A stretch of 64,000 nucleotides of DNA from NCBI GenBank assembly GCA_046728175.1, contig JBKPEA010000100.1:1-64000 (forward strand), given 5' to 3'. This stretch comes from JAFAHS01 sp046728175 (lineage in GTDB: Bacteria > Desulfobacterota > Binatia > Binatales > Binataceae). Positions 26,874-35,737 of this stretch are shown one piece after another. The translations under genes were made by a program, and so were the position numbers. Under the pieces are notes generated by a model. It searched no databases and was not told where the DNA came from. It saw only the letters and a program-made list of their open reading frames with translations. Every line of letters begins with the position of its first letter. Within the stretch, counting starts at the first letter, position 1.

Positions 26874-27671
26874 TCAGGAACTCACCTGATTGTTCTCCAG
26901 ATCATCACCTGCGGATCTGCCTGCCAAAAACTGTTTGAAATCCTCGTCACCCGAAGCCATGACCTCGTCAACCGTACCGACCACCTTCATCTTTCCGCGA
27001 TGCATGAACGCAACCCGATCTGAGATCGAAAAGACTTCCGGTACATCGTGGCTCACCACTATCGCGGTCAGGCCGAAATCCTGCTGAGTTTTGCGCACCA
27101 GGCGGTGAATCGACCCGGTGCGGGTGGGATCGAGTCCGGTGGTCGGTTCGTCCAGCATCAGAATTTTGGGCTGCGTCACCAGCGCCCGCGCCAACGCAGC
27201 GCGCTTCTGCATCCCCCCGCTCAGCTCGGACGGGAACTTGTGTTCCATTCCCTCCAGACCGACCGCCACCAGCGTCTGTTGCACCCGGCGACTAATCTCT
27301 TCGGGCGCAAGACTGGTCTTCTCGACGAGCGGAAACGATACGTTGTCAAAGACGCTCATCGAATCGAACAGCGCTCCGGCCTGAAAAAGCATCCCAAATT
27401 TCTCGCGAACCGCGTCCAAACCCCGGTTGCCCAACTTCATGATCTCGATGCCGTCTATAGTTATCGAACCCGAGTCGGGACGCAGCAACAGGTTCAAATG
27501 CTTCAGGAACACCGTTTTGCCGCATCCGCTCGGACCGACAATGGTCGTAACGGTACCGGTCGGAACCGTTAGGTCCACACCATCGAGCACCTGCTGTCGC
27601 TCGAAGCGGCGCTTGAGTCCACGGACTTCGATTGCATTCGCGGTCGTCGAGCCGTTGCTCTGGAAACTCAT
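26874..27671 (-). CDS. mlaF: ABC transporter ATPase of the Mla system
   Basis: The 265-residue ATPase has Walker A GPSGCGKTVFLKHL, the Q-loop GMLFQAGALFDSMSVFDNV, the signature LSGGMQKRAALARAL, Walker B ILMLDEPTTGLDP and the switch histidine SHDVPE. The GALFDSM segment is typical of MlaF. It powers the permease MlaE encoded just upstream. No mlaB (STAS) gene is seen. Confidence 0.96.
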   Translation of the reverse strand: MSFQSNGSTTANAIEVRGLKRRFERQQVLDGVDLTVPTGTVTTIVGPSGCGKTVFLKHLNLLLRPDSGSITIDGIEIMKLGNRGLDAVREKFGMLFQAGALFDSMSVFDNVSFPLVEKTSLAPEEISRRVQQTLVAVGLEGMEHKFPSELSGGMQKRAALARALVTQPKILMLDEPTTGLDPTRTGSIHRLVRKTQQDFGLTAIVVSHDVPEVFSISDRVAFMHRGKMKVVGTVDEVMASGDEDFKQFLAGRSAGDDLENNQVSS

Positions 27672-27686
27672 CGCAAATTGTCCATG

Positions 27687-28463
27687 CTACAGGAGAATCG
27701 AGCCCATGAAATAGTCCCAAGCCAGAACCAGCACGCTCGATAGGACGACCGCTTCGGTGGTAGCGCGACTGACGCCGGTGGCCATCCGCTTTGCGTGATA
27801 GCCTTTGTAACAACATACCGACATCACCACTACGCCAAATACCAGCGCCTTATAGAGAGTCAGTGCGATATCGTGGCGAGTCAGGTTGGCGGCGAGATTG
27901 TTGAAATACGCCCCACCCGATGCGCCGAGTAGGCCGCATCCGACCAGGTACCCGGCCCAGATGCCTATGACGTTAAAGGCGACCGTCAGAATTGGGAAAC
28001 TGACTACGCCCGCGATCATGCGAGGCGATACGAGGTATTGGACCGGATTTATCGCCATCACCGTGAGCGCGTCGATCTGCTCGCTCGCCTGCATCGAACC
28101 GAGTTCCGCCGCCATCGCTGAGCCGGCACGCGCTGCGATCATCAGGGCGGCGAGAACCGGCCCCAACTCGCGCACCAGCGCCAGCCCCACCAGCGTCCCG
28201 AGCGAGTCTTCCGCGCCGAACAGATGGAGGGTGTGATAGCCCTGCAAGCCGAGCACCATTCCAGTGAAGGTTGAGATGAGCACAATCAGCATGGTTGACT
28301 CGGCGCCGATAATCCTGACCTGACGCAAGGCCAGCCGCGGCTTGTACGGCGGCAGCAGCGCGTAGAGGACGGACCGCAACAGAAACAGGACGAAGTTTCC
28401 GAGCGCGACGATACCATCGAGAATAAACGCGCCGAGGCGCTCGATTAATTCGACTATCGGCAT
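27687..28463 (-). CDS. mlaE: MlaE family permease
   Basis: The 258-residue protein has five to six membrane segments and the MlaE signature region (TGMVLGLQGYHTL, ALVRELGPVLAALMIAARAGSAMAAELG, and the EQIDAL motif). It is the membrane subunit of the inner-membrane lipid transporter. It starts 19 bases after cofC, suggesting shared transcription. Confidence 0.95.
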   Translation of the reverse strand: MPIVELIERLGAFILDGIVALGNFVLFLLRSVLYALLPPYKPRLALRQVRIIGAESTMLIVLISTFTGMVLGLQGYHTLHLFGAEDSLGTLVGLALVRELGPVLAALMIAARAGSAMAAELGSMQASEQIDALTVMAINPVQYLVSPRMIAGVVSFPILTVAFNVIGIWAGYLVGCGLLGASGGAYFNNLAANLTRHDIALTLYKALVFGVVVMSVCCYKGYHAKRMATGVSRATTEAVVLSSVLVLAWDYFMGSILL

Positions 28464-28482
28464 TGGCGTGCGGGACCGAGTT

Positions 28483-29127
28483 TCAGTGCTGTGCGATCCC
28501 GAGGCGAACCAGCTGGTTCAACGTGTGAGTGGTGGACGATGCGCGCACGAATTCGTAGAGGTCGTGGGGCACATCAAGATCGAGCGCCGGACGTGCGAGG
28601 CGCAACACTCGGCAGGCTAGGTTTCGGCGCTGGCAATCATCGAGATGACGTACGAGGCTGAATCTGCCGAATTGCGTCGGTGCGACATCGGCGGGAGAGC
28701 GCGCGATCACATTGGTACCGCTAAAATCTCGCGAGGGTACCAGCACGGCGCCGCGGCCCAAAGGCATCGCGTCAAAGACCTCGTCTATGTCGCCGCTGGT
28801 AATCGCCGGAATGTCGGAAAGAACGGTGCACACGGCGGCGGCGCCCTTGGCCACCAGTCGTTCCGTGGCAAGGGCCACCGCCACATTCAGTCCGCGCGGA
28901 GTCTGCTCGTCGATCGCCCATGCGCCGCCCTCGCGCGCGAGGCTCAGCAACCCGCGGTCCGATGTGACCACCGCCACGTAGTCCGCGTTCCGCGCGGAAA
29001 GCGCGGCCGCGAGCACGTCACGAAACATCGCCTCGGCCAGTATCCTTCGCTCGGCCGGCGGCAGCACCGAGGCCAGCCGGTTCTTGGCAAACGCGAGTTC
29101 CTTCGCGGCGATCAGAATTGCGCGCAC
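28483..29127 (-). CDS. cofC: 2-phospho-L-lactate guanylyltransferase-type protein (F420 biosynthesis)
   Basis: The 214-residue protein resembles CofC/FbiD, a small nucleotidyltransferase that makes the activated precursor of coenzyme F420. The N-terminal AAKELAFAKNRLASVLPPAERR, the middle VLSDIPAITSGDID, and the segment SRDFSGTNVIARSPAD fit the family (substrate-binding GTN). Its role agrees with the LLM-type, probably F420-using oxidoreductase at 34.7 kb. It heads the leftward run that includes the mla genes. Other F420 genes are not in the window. Confidence 0.8.
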   Translation of the reverse strand: MRAILIAAKELAFAKNRLASVLPPAERRILAEAMFRDVLAAALSARNADYVAVVTSDRGLLSLAREGGAWAIDEQTPRGLNVAVALATERLVAKGAAAVCTVLSDIPAITSGDIDEVFDAMPLGRGAVLVPSRDFSGTNVIARSPADVAPTQFGRFSLVRHLDDCQRRNLACRVLRLARPALDLDVPHDLYEFVRASSTTHTLNQLVRLGIAQH

Positions 29128-29306
29128 GGCGTCACTTTATAACGTACCGAACAGGCGTAGCCAACGGATGCGGCAATACCGACCCACGAGCAAACACAAC
29201 ACCTTTTGATATTTTGCTTGACACGGTTTGGAGCCAAGCCAAGATAAGGGGGAGCCGGGTCACGTCAGCCGCGGCCCGCGAACCCTTCTTCATCCGGGGG
29301 ACCTCG

Positions 29307-30188
29307 ATGCCCACAATCGGCCGAATCTCCTCGCTGCTTGTGCCAGCCCTCGCACTGGCATTCGCAACCTCTTTGCTGAGCGGATGCCACCGGGCGTCGG
29401 TGGACGACTACCTCGCATCCGGTGACGCCGCAATGCAGGCGAACAAGCTGCCGGACGCCGAACATGAGTACTCGGAAGCGGCAAAATCCGCACCCAATGA
29501 TGCGCGCGTCCACGTCGCGCTCGGCAACCTGTACACCTTCGAGCACAAACCACAGCCGGCGCAAGTGGAATACATGAAGGTTATAGATCTCGACCCACGC
29601 AACCCGGCAGCGCACGTCGCCCTCGGCAATCTGTATTTCGATGAGCAGCAGACCCGGCAGGCCGAGGAACAATATCGCGCGGCGATCGCGCTCGATCCTT
29701 CCCGCGCCAACTACTATCTGTTACTCGGTGAGGTTCTAAGCCGCGAAGGGCAGAGCGCCGATGCAGAAGCGCAGTTCCGCACCGCAATCGGACTCGATCC
29801 CAAGAACGCGCAGGCGCATCTGGCACTGGCGAACTTTCTAAACAGCCAACCCGGGCGCCAGGCAGAGGGTGATGCAGAACTCTCCACGGCGCGAATTCTC
29901 GACCCCAAGCTCGCGGCCTCCGCACCGCCCGCTGCTGCCGGCTCAACCGAAGAGGGGGCGCCCGGCGAAGCGACCGCCTCCGGATCTACGAAGATCAAGC
30001 CGCTCAACAAGGTTTTCCTGCTCACCAAGAACTCGCCGATCTACGAAAGCCCCGACTCTTCCAGCAACGTGGTCGGACAGGTCCATAAGAAGAAGTACGT
30101 GCATGTGGTCGGATTGGCCGGCAATTACCTGCAAATCAAATTGCGCAACGGCACCGTCGGCTTCGTGCCTCAGGCCGCCGCCGAGTAA
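29307..30188 (+). CDS. TPR-repeat lipoprotein with C-terminal SH3-like domain
   Basis: The product is 293 residues. A lipobox (SLLSGC, Cys at about 22) predicts a lipid-anchored protein. Four to five TPR repeats follow (about 30-190; e.g. VHVALGNLYTFEHKPQPAQVEY, AHVALGNLYFDEQQTRQAEEQ), then an Ala/Gly/Ser linker and an SH3b-like domain at about 228-293 (KNSPIYESPDSSSNVVGQV; GNYLQIKL; GTVGFVP). I chose ATG 29307, with GGGGGA nearby, since it starts the lipoprotein signal. It may scaffold envelope proteins; partner unknown. Confidence 0.75.
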   Translation: MPTIGRISSLLVPALALAFATSLLSGCHRASVDDYLASGDAAMQANKLPDAEHEYSEAAKSAPNDARVHVALGNLYTFEHKPQPAQVEYMKVIDLDPRNPAAHVALGNLYFDEQQTRQAEEQYRAAIALDPSRANYYLLLGEVLSREGQSADAEAQFRTAIGLDPKNAQAHLALANFLNSQPGRQAEGDAELSTARILDPKLAASAPPAAAGSTEEGAPGEATASGSTKIKPLNKVFLLTKNSPIYESPDSSSNVVGQVHKKKYVHVVGLAGNYLQIKLRNGTVGFVPQAAAE

Positions 30189-30234
30189 TAGCCATTGACA
30201 GTGTTCGATTTCGATCAATCGGGGGAATTGAGCC

Positions 30235-30945
30235 ATGGCCAACGAGGGGATTCTGGAACGCGAAGTCGATTTTCCGGGTAAGGCCTGCACGCTCGGCGCG
30301 TACGTCGCGGAACCGCAGGATGGTTCGTCTGCACTGCCCGCGGTCATCGTCGTGCAGGAATGGTGGGGACTGAACGATCATATTCGCGACGTGGCGCGGC
30401 GGTTCGCGCGCGAAGGATACTTCGCCGTGGCGCCCGATCTCTATTCTCGCCAGGGCCACAAGGTGGCCAATGACCCCAATAGCGCCGCTCAGCTGATGGG
30501 TGGTCTCAAGCAAGCCGACGGGATTGAGGATCTCAAGACCACCGCCGCGTGGATCCGCAATCAGAAGCGGACACGATCCTCCAAGATGGGCATCATTGGT
30601 TTCTGCATGGGTGGGAGCTACGCGCTTCTATTGCCGTGTGAATCGAAGGAGCTCTCGGCCGCGGCTCCCTTCTATGGAGAGATTCCGCCCGACAACAAGA
30701 TCCGCGAGCTGTCCTGTCCGGTTTTTTATGCCTACGACACCAACGACGGATGGATCAATCGTTCCGACGTGGATCGGTTGCAAAACGCCCTGCGCGAATT
30801 TGGCAAGCCGGGCGCGGTGAAGCTCTACCCCGGATGCTCTCACGGATTTTTCAACGACACCCGTCCCGACGTCTACAACCCAGAAGCCGCCCGCGATGCG
30901 TGGCAACAGGTCCTGCGATTGTACAGTGCAAATTTGAAGGGCTGA
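30235..30945 (+). CDS. Dienelactone hydrolase family protein
   Basis: This alpha/beta hydrolase of 236 residues has the dienelactone-hydrolase pattern with a cysteine nucleophile: GFCMGGSYALL (Cys), FYAYDTNDGWI (acid) and CSHGFFND (His). VIVVQEWWGLNDHIRDVARRFA near the N-terminus is highly typical. The true substrate is unknown since this family is broad. It sits 46 bases after the TPR gene and converges on the nuclease gene with a 25-base gap. Confidence 0.88.
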   Translation: MANEGILEREVDFPGKACTLGAYVAEPQDGSSALPAVIVVQEWWGLNDHIRDVARRFAREGYFAVAPDLYSRQGHKVANDPNSAAQLMGGLKQADGIEDLKTTAAWIRNQKRTRSSKMGIIGFCMGGSYALLLPCESKELSAAAPFYGEIPPDNKIRELSCPVFYAYDTNDGWINRSDVDRLQNALREFGKPGAVKLYPGCSHGFFNDTRPDVYNPEAARDAWQQVLRLYSANLKG

Positions 30946-30970
30946 AGAAAAATTAGCATTGCCGTCGATT

Positions 30971-32896
30971 CTAATTCTGACCTGAGTCTGATAAGGACGC
31001 CGTCCCCGGGGCAGCTTCTTCTGCCCTCATTTCTATCGCCCAGGTCGCGATATTTGGTCCGCTCAGATAGATGAGACGCCCCTCGTCGGGCGTCCGCTCG
31101 CGAAGCCAGCGCGCGACGATTTGCATCGGTTCCAGTTCGTCGCACGTAACCGGCTTTGCCCTATAGCGCGCGAAGTGTTGGATAACGAATGCTCTTACTT
31201 CCGCGCCGGCCGCCGGCGAATCTAATTTCCGGGTCATGGCAAGTCGTCCCGAGAGAACCACGTGCGCGGCGCGGTCGTGGTCGGAACCTGTGACGATGAC
31301 GAGGTTGTTCTCGGTGACGATCTGGCTCAGCCGCGACGCGCGGTGCGAGAGCGTGACCAGCGATTCCAGGTCACGGCGCACACGCGCCGCTTCCTCGTAA
31401 CGCAGCGCGGATGCGGCCTGGTCGCGAGCGCGCGCCAGATCGCCGAGAAGCTGCCCCGCACGCCCTTGCAAGAAGGCCATCGCGCGGCGTACGCGGGCGC
31501 CATAGGCGCCCGCGTTGGTAGCCGCGTTGCACGGCGCGCAACAATGGCCCATCTGTCCGTACAAACAAGGCGAAAAGTCAGGGTCCGGCGCAAGTCTTCC
31601 GGGGCAGGTCCGCAAACCGAGGATTCTCGACAGCGCATGCACGGAATGGTCGAGGCTGCGTCGTCCGATGAACGGACCCAGATACCTGACCCCGGGACGT
31701 GTGCCGATGCGGGGCGCAACCATAATCCGTGGGAATTCGTCGCTCAGGTCCAGTTTGATGAAATAGGCGGGCGCGACCGACTTGAGCATCCGGTTGTATG
31801 GTGGCTTGAGTTCGCGAATCAGCTCCGACTCAAGTAGTGCTGCCTCCAGCGCCGATCGCGCGACCCGCGTCTCGATGGTGTAAACGTGGCTGATAAGCTC
31901 TGCCGTCTTGGCGTTAACCGCCGCGGTGAAATACGACCCGACGCGCTCGCGCAGGCGGCGGGCTTTGCCGACATAGAGCAGGTCGCCACGTGCGTTGCGC
32001 ATCAGGTAAACCCCGGGCGCCAGTGGCAGCGCCGCGATGTCTTCGGGCGACACATGGCGCTCGATGCGGCGACCGGAAGAGCCGCGACCATGCAAATCCA
32101 GCAAGCGGTCCAGCCGGCCAATTCCCATGTTTTCCGCTATTTCCAGAAAGATGCTCAAGATTTCAGCCGCCATACGCGCATCGCCGAGACCGCGATGCCG
32201 TCCGGCGGTAGACAACCCGAAATGCTCCGCCAGCAAATCGAGTCGTCTTCGCTTGAGCGATGGAACAAAGCGTCGAGCCATTCGCAGCGTACAGAGGATC
32301 GGATTGCGCAATCCGATTCCAAAGATTCGACGGAATTCGAAGTTCAGAAATGAGAAATCGAACGTCGCGTTATGCGCAACCAGCACCGAGGGACCAAGAA
32401 AGTCGCGAAACGCGGGCAACACTGCTTCGATCGGTGGCGCCGCGGCTACCATCTCATTGCTGATCGAAGTGAGCCTGCTGATGAAGCGCGGAATCGGTCC
32501 CTGAGGTCGCACCAGGGTCTCAAATGACTCGACCGTTCTGCGCCCCACCATCCGATAAGCGCCGATCTCGATGATCGTGCCAGGACCCGCCCGCCCGCCG
32601 GTGGTCTCCAGGTCAACGACGCAGAACGACGCCGCGTTCAGCGGCACCCGCAGCGCCGCGCAGCTCCGCAACGACCAGAGCGAGGTAGCGGTATCGAAAA
32701 CAAAGTTGGGATCCGAAGCGAGCAGCGTGTTGATGATCCGCGCGGGGAGTTCCGGGTCAGAACCCGCGCCCGCGAGCAGCAGGCCCACCAGTTCGCGCGC
32801 ATCGGCCCCCGCCGGCCGCGACTCCAGAAACGAGCACAGTTTCTCCTTGATGGTCGCACGCGGATCGCGCGCAATATCCGAAATCGCCGTCTCCAC
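30971..32896 (-). CDS. DEDDh exonuclease fused to a UvrC-like GIY-YIG nuclease
   Basis: The 641 residues form three parts. Residues 1-85 are helical and may be a winged-helix-like module. About 95-255 is a DnaQ-type 3'-5' exonuclease with all five DEDDh residues (FCVVDLETTGG, VAHNATFDFSFL, HRGLGDARMA). About 290-375 is a GIY-YIG nuclease (APGVYLMRNARGDLLYVGKARRL) followed by UvrC-like sequence with cysteines (FSPCLYGQMGHCCAPC) and a UVR-like helix pair. This architecture is known in some bacteria, for example mycobacterial Rv2191-type proteins. It probably acts in DNA repair. Confidence 0.85.
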   Translation of the reverse strand: METAISDIARDPRATIKEKLCSFLESRPAGADARELVGLLLAGAGSDPELPARIINTLLASDPNFVFDTATSLWSLRSCAALRVPLNAASFCVVDLETTGGRAGPGTIIEIGAYRMVGRRTVESFETLVRPQGPIPRFISRLTSISNEMVAAAPPIEAVLPAFRDFLGPSVLVAHNATFDFSFLNFEFRRIFGIGLRNPILCTLRMARRFVPSLKRRRLDLLAEHFGLSTAGRHRGLGDARMAAEILSIFLEIAENMGIGRLDRLLDLHGRGSSGRRIERHVSPEDIAALPLAPGVYLMRNARGDLLYVGKARRLRERVGSYFTAAVNAKTAELISHVYTIETRVARSALEAALLESELIRELKPPYNRMLKSVAPAYFIKLDLSDEFPRIMVAPRIGTRPGVRYLGPFIGRRSLDHSVHALSRILGLRTCPGRLAPDPDFSPCLYGQMGHCCAPCNAATNAGAYGARVRRAMAFLQGRAGQLLGDLARARDQAASALRYEEAARVRRDLESLVTLSHRASRLSQIVTENNLVIVTGSDHDRAAHVVLSGRLAMTRKLDSPAAGAEVRAFVIQHFARYRAKPVTCDELEPMQIVARWLRERTPDEGRLIYLSGPNIATWAIEMRAEEAAPGTASLSDSGQN

Positions 32897-33219
32897 TCAA
32901 CCCAGCCTCACCCGCCTAAAATGACTATCAAGTCGCTACCCGGATGGGAATGCGGGGAATCCCGGGGCCGTCGGTTGATTTCGTGGAGGTTTAACCGCTA
33001 TTCAAGCCGGCAGCCGCGCCTCCCGGGGCGCCGTATGCGCGCATGTTACAGAGCCAAGCGTGCCATACTGCGCGCGGGCGCGAAGAACTGCCGCCGCCCT
33101 CGCGCTCAGCGGCAGCCCAATGATAGAGCGAAACATCTGCCCCACTTCAAGAAATCGAACCGAGTGGCGCGATTCGGGGCCAGGGCTTACAATTGTACGC
33201 AACAAGTCGAGGCAGAACC
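32897..33219. other. Divergent intergenic region without a visible gene
   Basis: These 323 bases separate the leftward exonuclease/GIY-YIG gene from sufT. They must hold both promoters, but I could not pick a clear -35/-10 pair. No ORF here has a ribosome site or a recognisable sequence. Confidence 0.5.
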
Positions 33220-33759
33220 ATGGAACGAGTCGAAGTTTCGCGCGACGTCGAAGCAATCCAGATTCCCGCGGGCTCGAAGACCAACATCGAAAAGGGAACT
33301 GAGGTCTACATAACCCAGTCGCTGGGCGGAACCTTCACGGTTCAGGCGCCCGCCTACGGCGGCTTGTTCCGCATCGCCGGAAAAGATGCCGACGCGCTCG
33401 GCAAAAAACCCGAAGATGCCGCACCCGCGCGGACCGGTGCCGCCGGCGACCTCGAGGCGATGGTGTGGGAACAGCTGAGGACCTGCTTCGACCCCGAGAT
33501 CCCCGTCAACATCGTCGATCTCGGTCTGGTCTACGGCATGGAAATCAAGGATCAGGCCGACGGAAGCCACCGGGTCGAGGTCAAGATGACGCTAACCGCG
33601 CAAGGTTGCGGGATGGGCGCATCGATCGCGTTCGACGCGCGGCAAAAGCTCATGGGCTTGCCCGGCGTTTCAGAGGCGGATGTCGATCTAGTGTGGGACC
33701 CACCCTGGAATCCGCAGATGATCTCCCCCGAGGGCCGCGAGCGTCTGGGGCTCGATTGA
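33220..33759 (+). CDS. sufT: SufT-type Fe-S cluster assembly protein (MIP18/DUF59)
   Basis: The 179-residue protein matches SufT: an N-terminal segment with IPAGSKTNIEKGTEVYITQSLGG-type sequence and RIAGKDADALG, then a MIP18-like domain (about 80-175: CFDPEIPVNIVDLGLVYG, LTAQGCGMGASI, DLVWDPPWNPQMIS). SufT helps mature Fe-S proteins, notably lipoyl synthase and aconitase in Staphylococcus. It stands alone here, without sufB/C/D. ATG 33220 is chosen; the upstream codons are not family-like. Confidence 0.92.
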   Translation: MERVEVSRDVEAIQIPAGSKTNIEKGTEVYITQSLGGTFTVQAPAYGGLFRIAGKDADALGKKPEDAAPARTGAAGDLEAMVWEQLRTCFDPEIPVNIVDLGLVYGMEIKDQADGSHRVEVKMTLTAQGCGMGASIAFDARQKLMGLPGVSEADVDLVWDPPWNPQMISPEGRERLGLD

Positions 33760-33928
33760 AGCAACGGTCCCCGGACCTTCAGGCCGAGCTTCGTTCGACT
33801 GTGCCAGAGTACCCCGCGCGGAGCGGCTCAAACGCTCGGGTCAGGCGCTGCACGAGCTGGCAAGGAAGGTGGTGCTTGCCCAGTTTAAGGCGCGCGGCGT
33901 TGACACGCTGGTAGGCCTCCGATATTGA
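33756..33928 (+). pseudogene. Possible small ORF interrupted by a one-base frameshift
   Basis: Directly after sufT, frame one reads TTG then KQRSPDLQAELRSTVPEY; frame two reads PRAERLKRSGQALHELARK and on to VGLRY before TGA 33926-33928. Adding one C to the CCCC run in GTACCCCGCG (about 33810) would join them into a 57-residue amphipathic, lysine/arginine-rich helix protein. The second half looks more protein-like than the alternative frames. This is inference: no family is recognised and the start codon is poor. Confidence 0.25.
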
Positions 33929-33947
33929 GTTTGGTTCCGGTGTTTCC

Positions 33948-34262
33948 ATGTTTGCGATCGTAAAGACGGGCGGAAAGCAGTACCGCGTCGGCGTGGGCGA
34001 CCAGGTCACGGTCGAGCGGATTCCCGGCGAGGTGGGCGCGGAAGTCGCCCTCAGCGAAGTATTGGCACTCGGCGGCGAAAACCCCAAGGTCGGAACTCCG
34101 CTGATAGCGGGCGCCTCTGTACGCGCGAAGATCATCCAGCAGCCGCGCGGCAGCAAGATCGTCGTGTTCAAGAAGAAGCGGCGTAAAAACTATCGCCGCA
34201 AGCATGGGCATCGGCAGGAATTGACGATACTCAAGATCGAAGAGATTTCAGCGGGGGCATAG
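33948..34262 (+). CDS. rplU: 50S ribosomal protein L21
   Basis: The 104-residue protein matches L21 from the N-terminal MFAIVKTGGKQYRVGVGD to the basic C-terminal KKKRRKNYRRKHGHRQ. It binds 23S rRNA. It is paired with rpmA 53 bases downstream, the standard rplU-rpmA(-obg) order, although an LLM gene separates obgE here. Confidence 0.97.
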   Translation: MFAIVKTGGKQYRVGVGDQVTVERIPGEVGAEVALSEVLALGGENPKVGTPLIAGASVRAKIIQQPRGSKIVVFKKKRRKNYRRKHGHRQELTILKIEEISAGA

Positions 34263-34315
34263 GCCCGCCGCCTGCGCGGCGACTCTGCCGCGCCCTTCTC
34301 CAGAGGAGACCAGCC

Positions 34316-34588
34316 GTGGCGCACAAAAAAGGGCAAGGTTCGACCCGCAACGGCCGCGATAGCCCCGGGCAGCATCGCGGTATCAAGATCTACGACGGGC
34401 AAACCGTCAAAGCCGGCAACATTCTCGTGCGCCAGCTGGGCACCAGAATTCATCCGGGCCGCAACGTCGGTATGGGTCGCGACTATACGATTTATGCGCG
34501 TATCGACGGAATCGTAAAGTACGAACCGCGCGGCGAAAAGCGCCAGGTGAGTGTTGAGCCGAAGGCCGCGGCGGAAACTAGCCCGTAA
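34316..34588 (+). CDS. rpmA: 50S ribosomal protein L27
   Basis: The 90-residue protein begins MAHKKGQGSTRNGRDSPGQH, the classic L27 N-terminus that reaches the peptidyl transferase centre. There is no N-terminal cleavable extension of the Firmicute type. RQLGTRIHPGRNVGMGRDYT is also conserved. A strong terminator follows. Confidence 0.97.
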   Translation: MAHKKGQGSTRNGRDSPGQHRGIKIYDGQTVKAGNILVRQLGTRIHPGRNVGMGRDYTIYARIDGIVKYEPRGEKRQVSVEPKAAAETSP

Positions 34589-34612
34589 CCGCGCACCCAA
34601 GGGCGCGCCGGA

Positions 34613-34645
34613 AGCCCCGCGGGAGTCCCGCGGGGCTGTTCATTT
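34613..34645 (+). terminator. Rho-independent terminator after rplU-rpmA
   Basis: AGCCCCGCGGG (34613-34623) pairs with CCCGCGGGGCT (34627-34637), a perfect 11-bp GC-rich stem with a 3-base loop, followed by GTTCATTTT. It lies 25 bases past the rpmA stop. Confidence 0.85.
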
Positions 34646-34708
34646 TCGGCGCGCTGTTATTCACTGGCAGGGCACCGGGAGAAGCATCGGTTCCGGGCCG
34701 GGAGGACC

Positions 34709-35737
34709 ATGGCGATGAAACTCGGATTGGTAACAGGGTATACGGGCAGTGGCGTGCCGATGGATTTGATCCACGCAGCCGAGGACGCGCGCTTCGATTC
34801 AGTCTGGACGGCCGAAGCTTACGGCTCGGACGCTATCGTTCCGCTCAGCTGGATCGCCGCTCACACCAAAAAAATCAAGCTGGGCACCGGAATCATGCAG
34901 ATGCCGGCGCGCACACCCGCGATGACGGCAATGACCGCGATGACGCTCGACGCGATGTCAGGCGGGCGTTTCATTTTGGGCATCGGCCCTTCCGGTCCGC
35001 AGGTGGTCGAAGGATGGCATGGCATGCCGTATGGCAAGCCCCTCCAGCGGACGCGTGAGTATATCGAAATCGTGCGCAAGATCCTGGCGCGGGAAACGCC
35101 GCTCGAGCTCAACGGCAAGGAATACCAGATTCCCTACAAGGGCCCCGGCTCCAGCGGCCTCGGCAAGCCGCTCAAGAGCATCATGCACGGCCGTAAAGAT
35201 ATGAAAATCTACACGGCGTCGATCAGCCCCAAAGGAATCGCGCTCGCGGCGGAAATTGCGGACGGCGTTATTCCCGTGTGGATGAATCCGGAGCGCTGGG
35301 ACCTTTACGCAGGGCCAGTTAAGGAGGGCTTCGCCAGGACCGGCGGCAAAAAGTCCATGGATAACTTCGAAGTCGCGCCGTTTGTTACCTGCGTGATGGG
35401 CCCGGATGTCGAAAAGTGCCGGATGGCCGTTAAAGGGAATCTCGCCCTGTACATCGGCGGGATGGGCGCCCGCTCGAAGAACTTCTACAACGATTACGCC
35501 CGCCGGCTCGGCTACGAGGACGAGGCAGGAAAGATTCAGGACCTTTACCTTGGCGGCAACAAAGCTGAAGCAATGGCGATGGTGCCTGACAAGCTGGTTG
35601 ATGCAGTCGCGCTGGTTGGACCAAAGGAGCGTATCGCGGATCGGCTTAAGGCCTGGAAGGACTCGCCGGTAAAGACCATGCTCATCGGAACCGGATCAGT
35701 CGAAGCGGTCCGCACCCTCGCAGAACTCTGCGCCTAA
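34709..35737 (+). CDS. LLM-class (F420-dependent type) flavin oxidoreductase
   Basis: The 342-residue TIM-barrel protein has the luciferase-like pattern: AAEDARFDSVWTAEAYGSDA, TKKIKLGTGIMQMPARTPAMTAM, SGGRFILGIGPSGPQVVEGWHG, and YTASISPKGIALAAEIADGVIPVWM. It resembles actinobacterial F420-dependent reductases rather than FMN luciferases, fitting the cofC gene at 28.5 kb. Substrate unknown. ATG 34709 is preceded by GGGAGGA. Confidence 0.88.
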   Translation: MAMKLGLVTGYTGSGVPMDLIHAAEDARFDSVWTAEAYGSDAIVPLSWIAAHTKKIKLGTGIMQMPARTPAMTAMTAMTLDAMSGGRFILGIGPSGPQVVEGWHGMPYGKPLQRTREYIEIVRKILARETPLELNGKEYQIPYKGPGSSGLGKPLKSIMHGRKDMKIYTASISPKGIALAAEIADGVIPVWMNPERWDLYAGPVKEGFARTGGKKSMDNFEVAPFVTCVMGPDVEKCRMAVKGNLALYIGGMGARSKNFYNDYARRLGYEDEAGKIQDLYLGGNKAEAMAMVPDKLVDAVALVGPKERIADRLKAWKDSPVKTMLIGTGSVEAVRTLAELCA

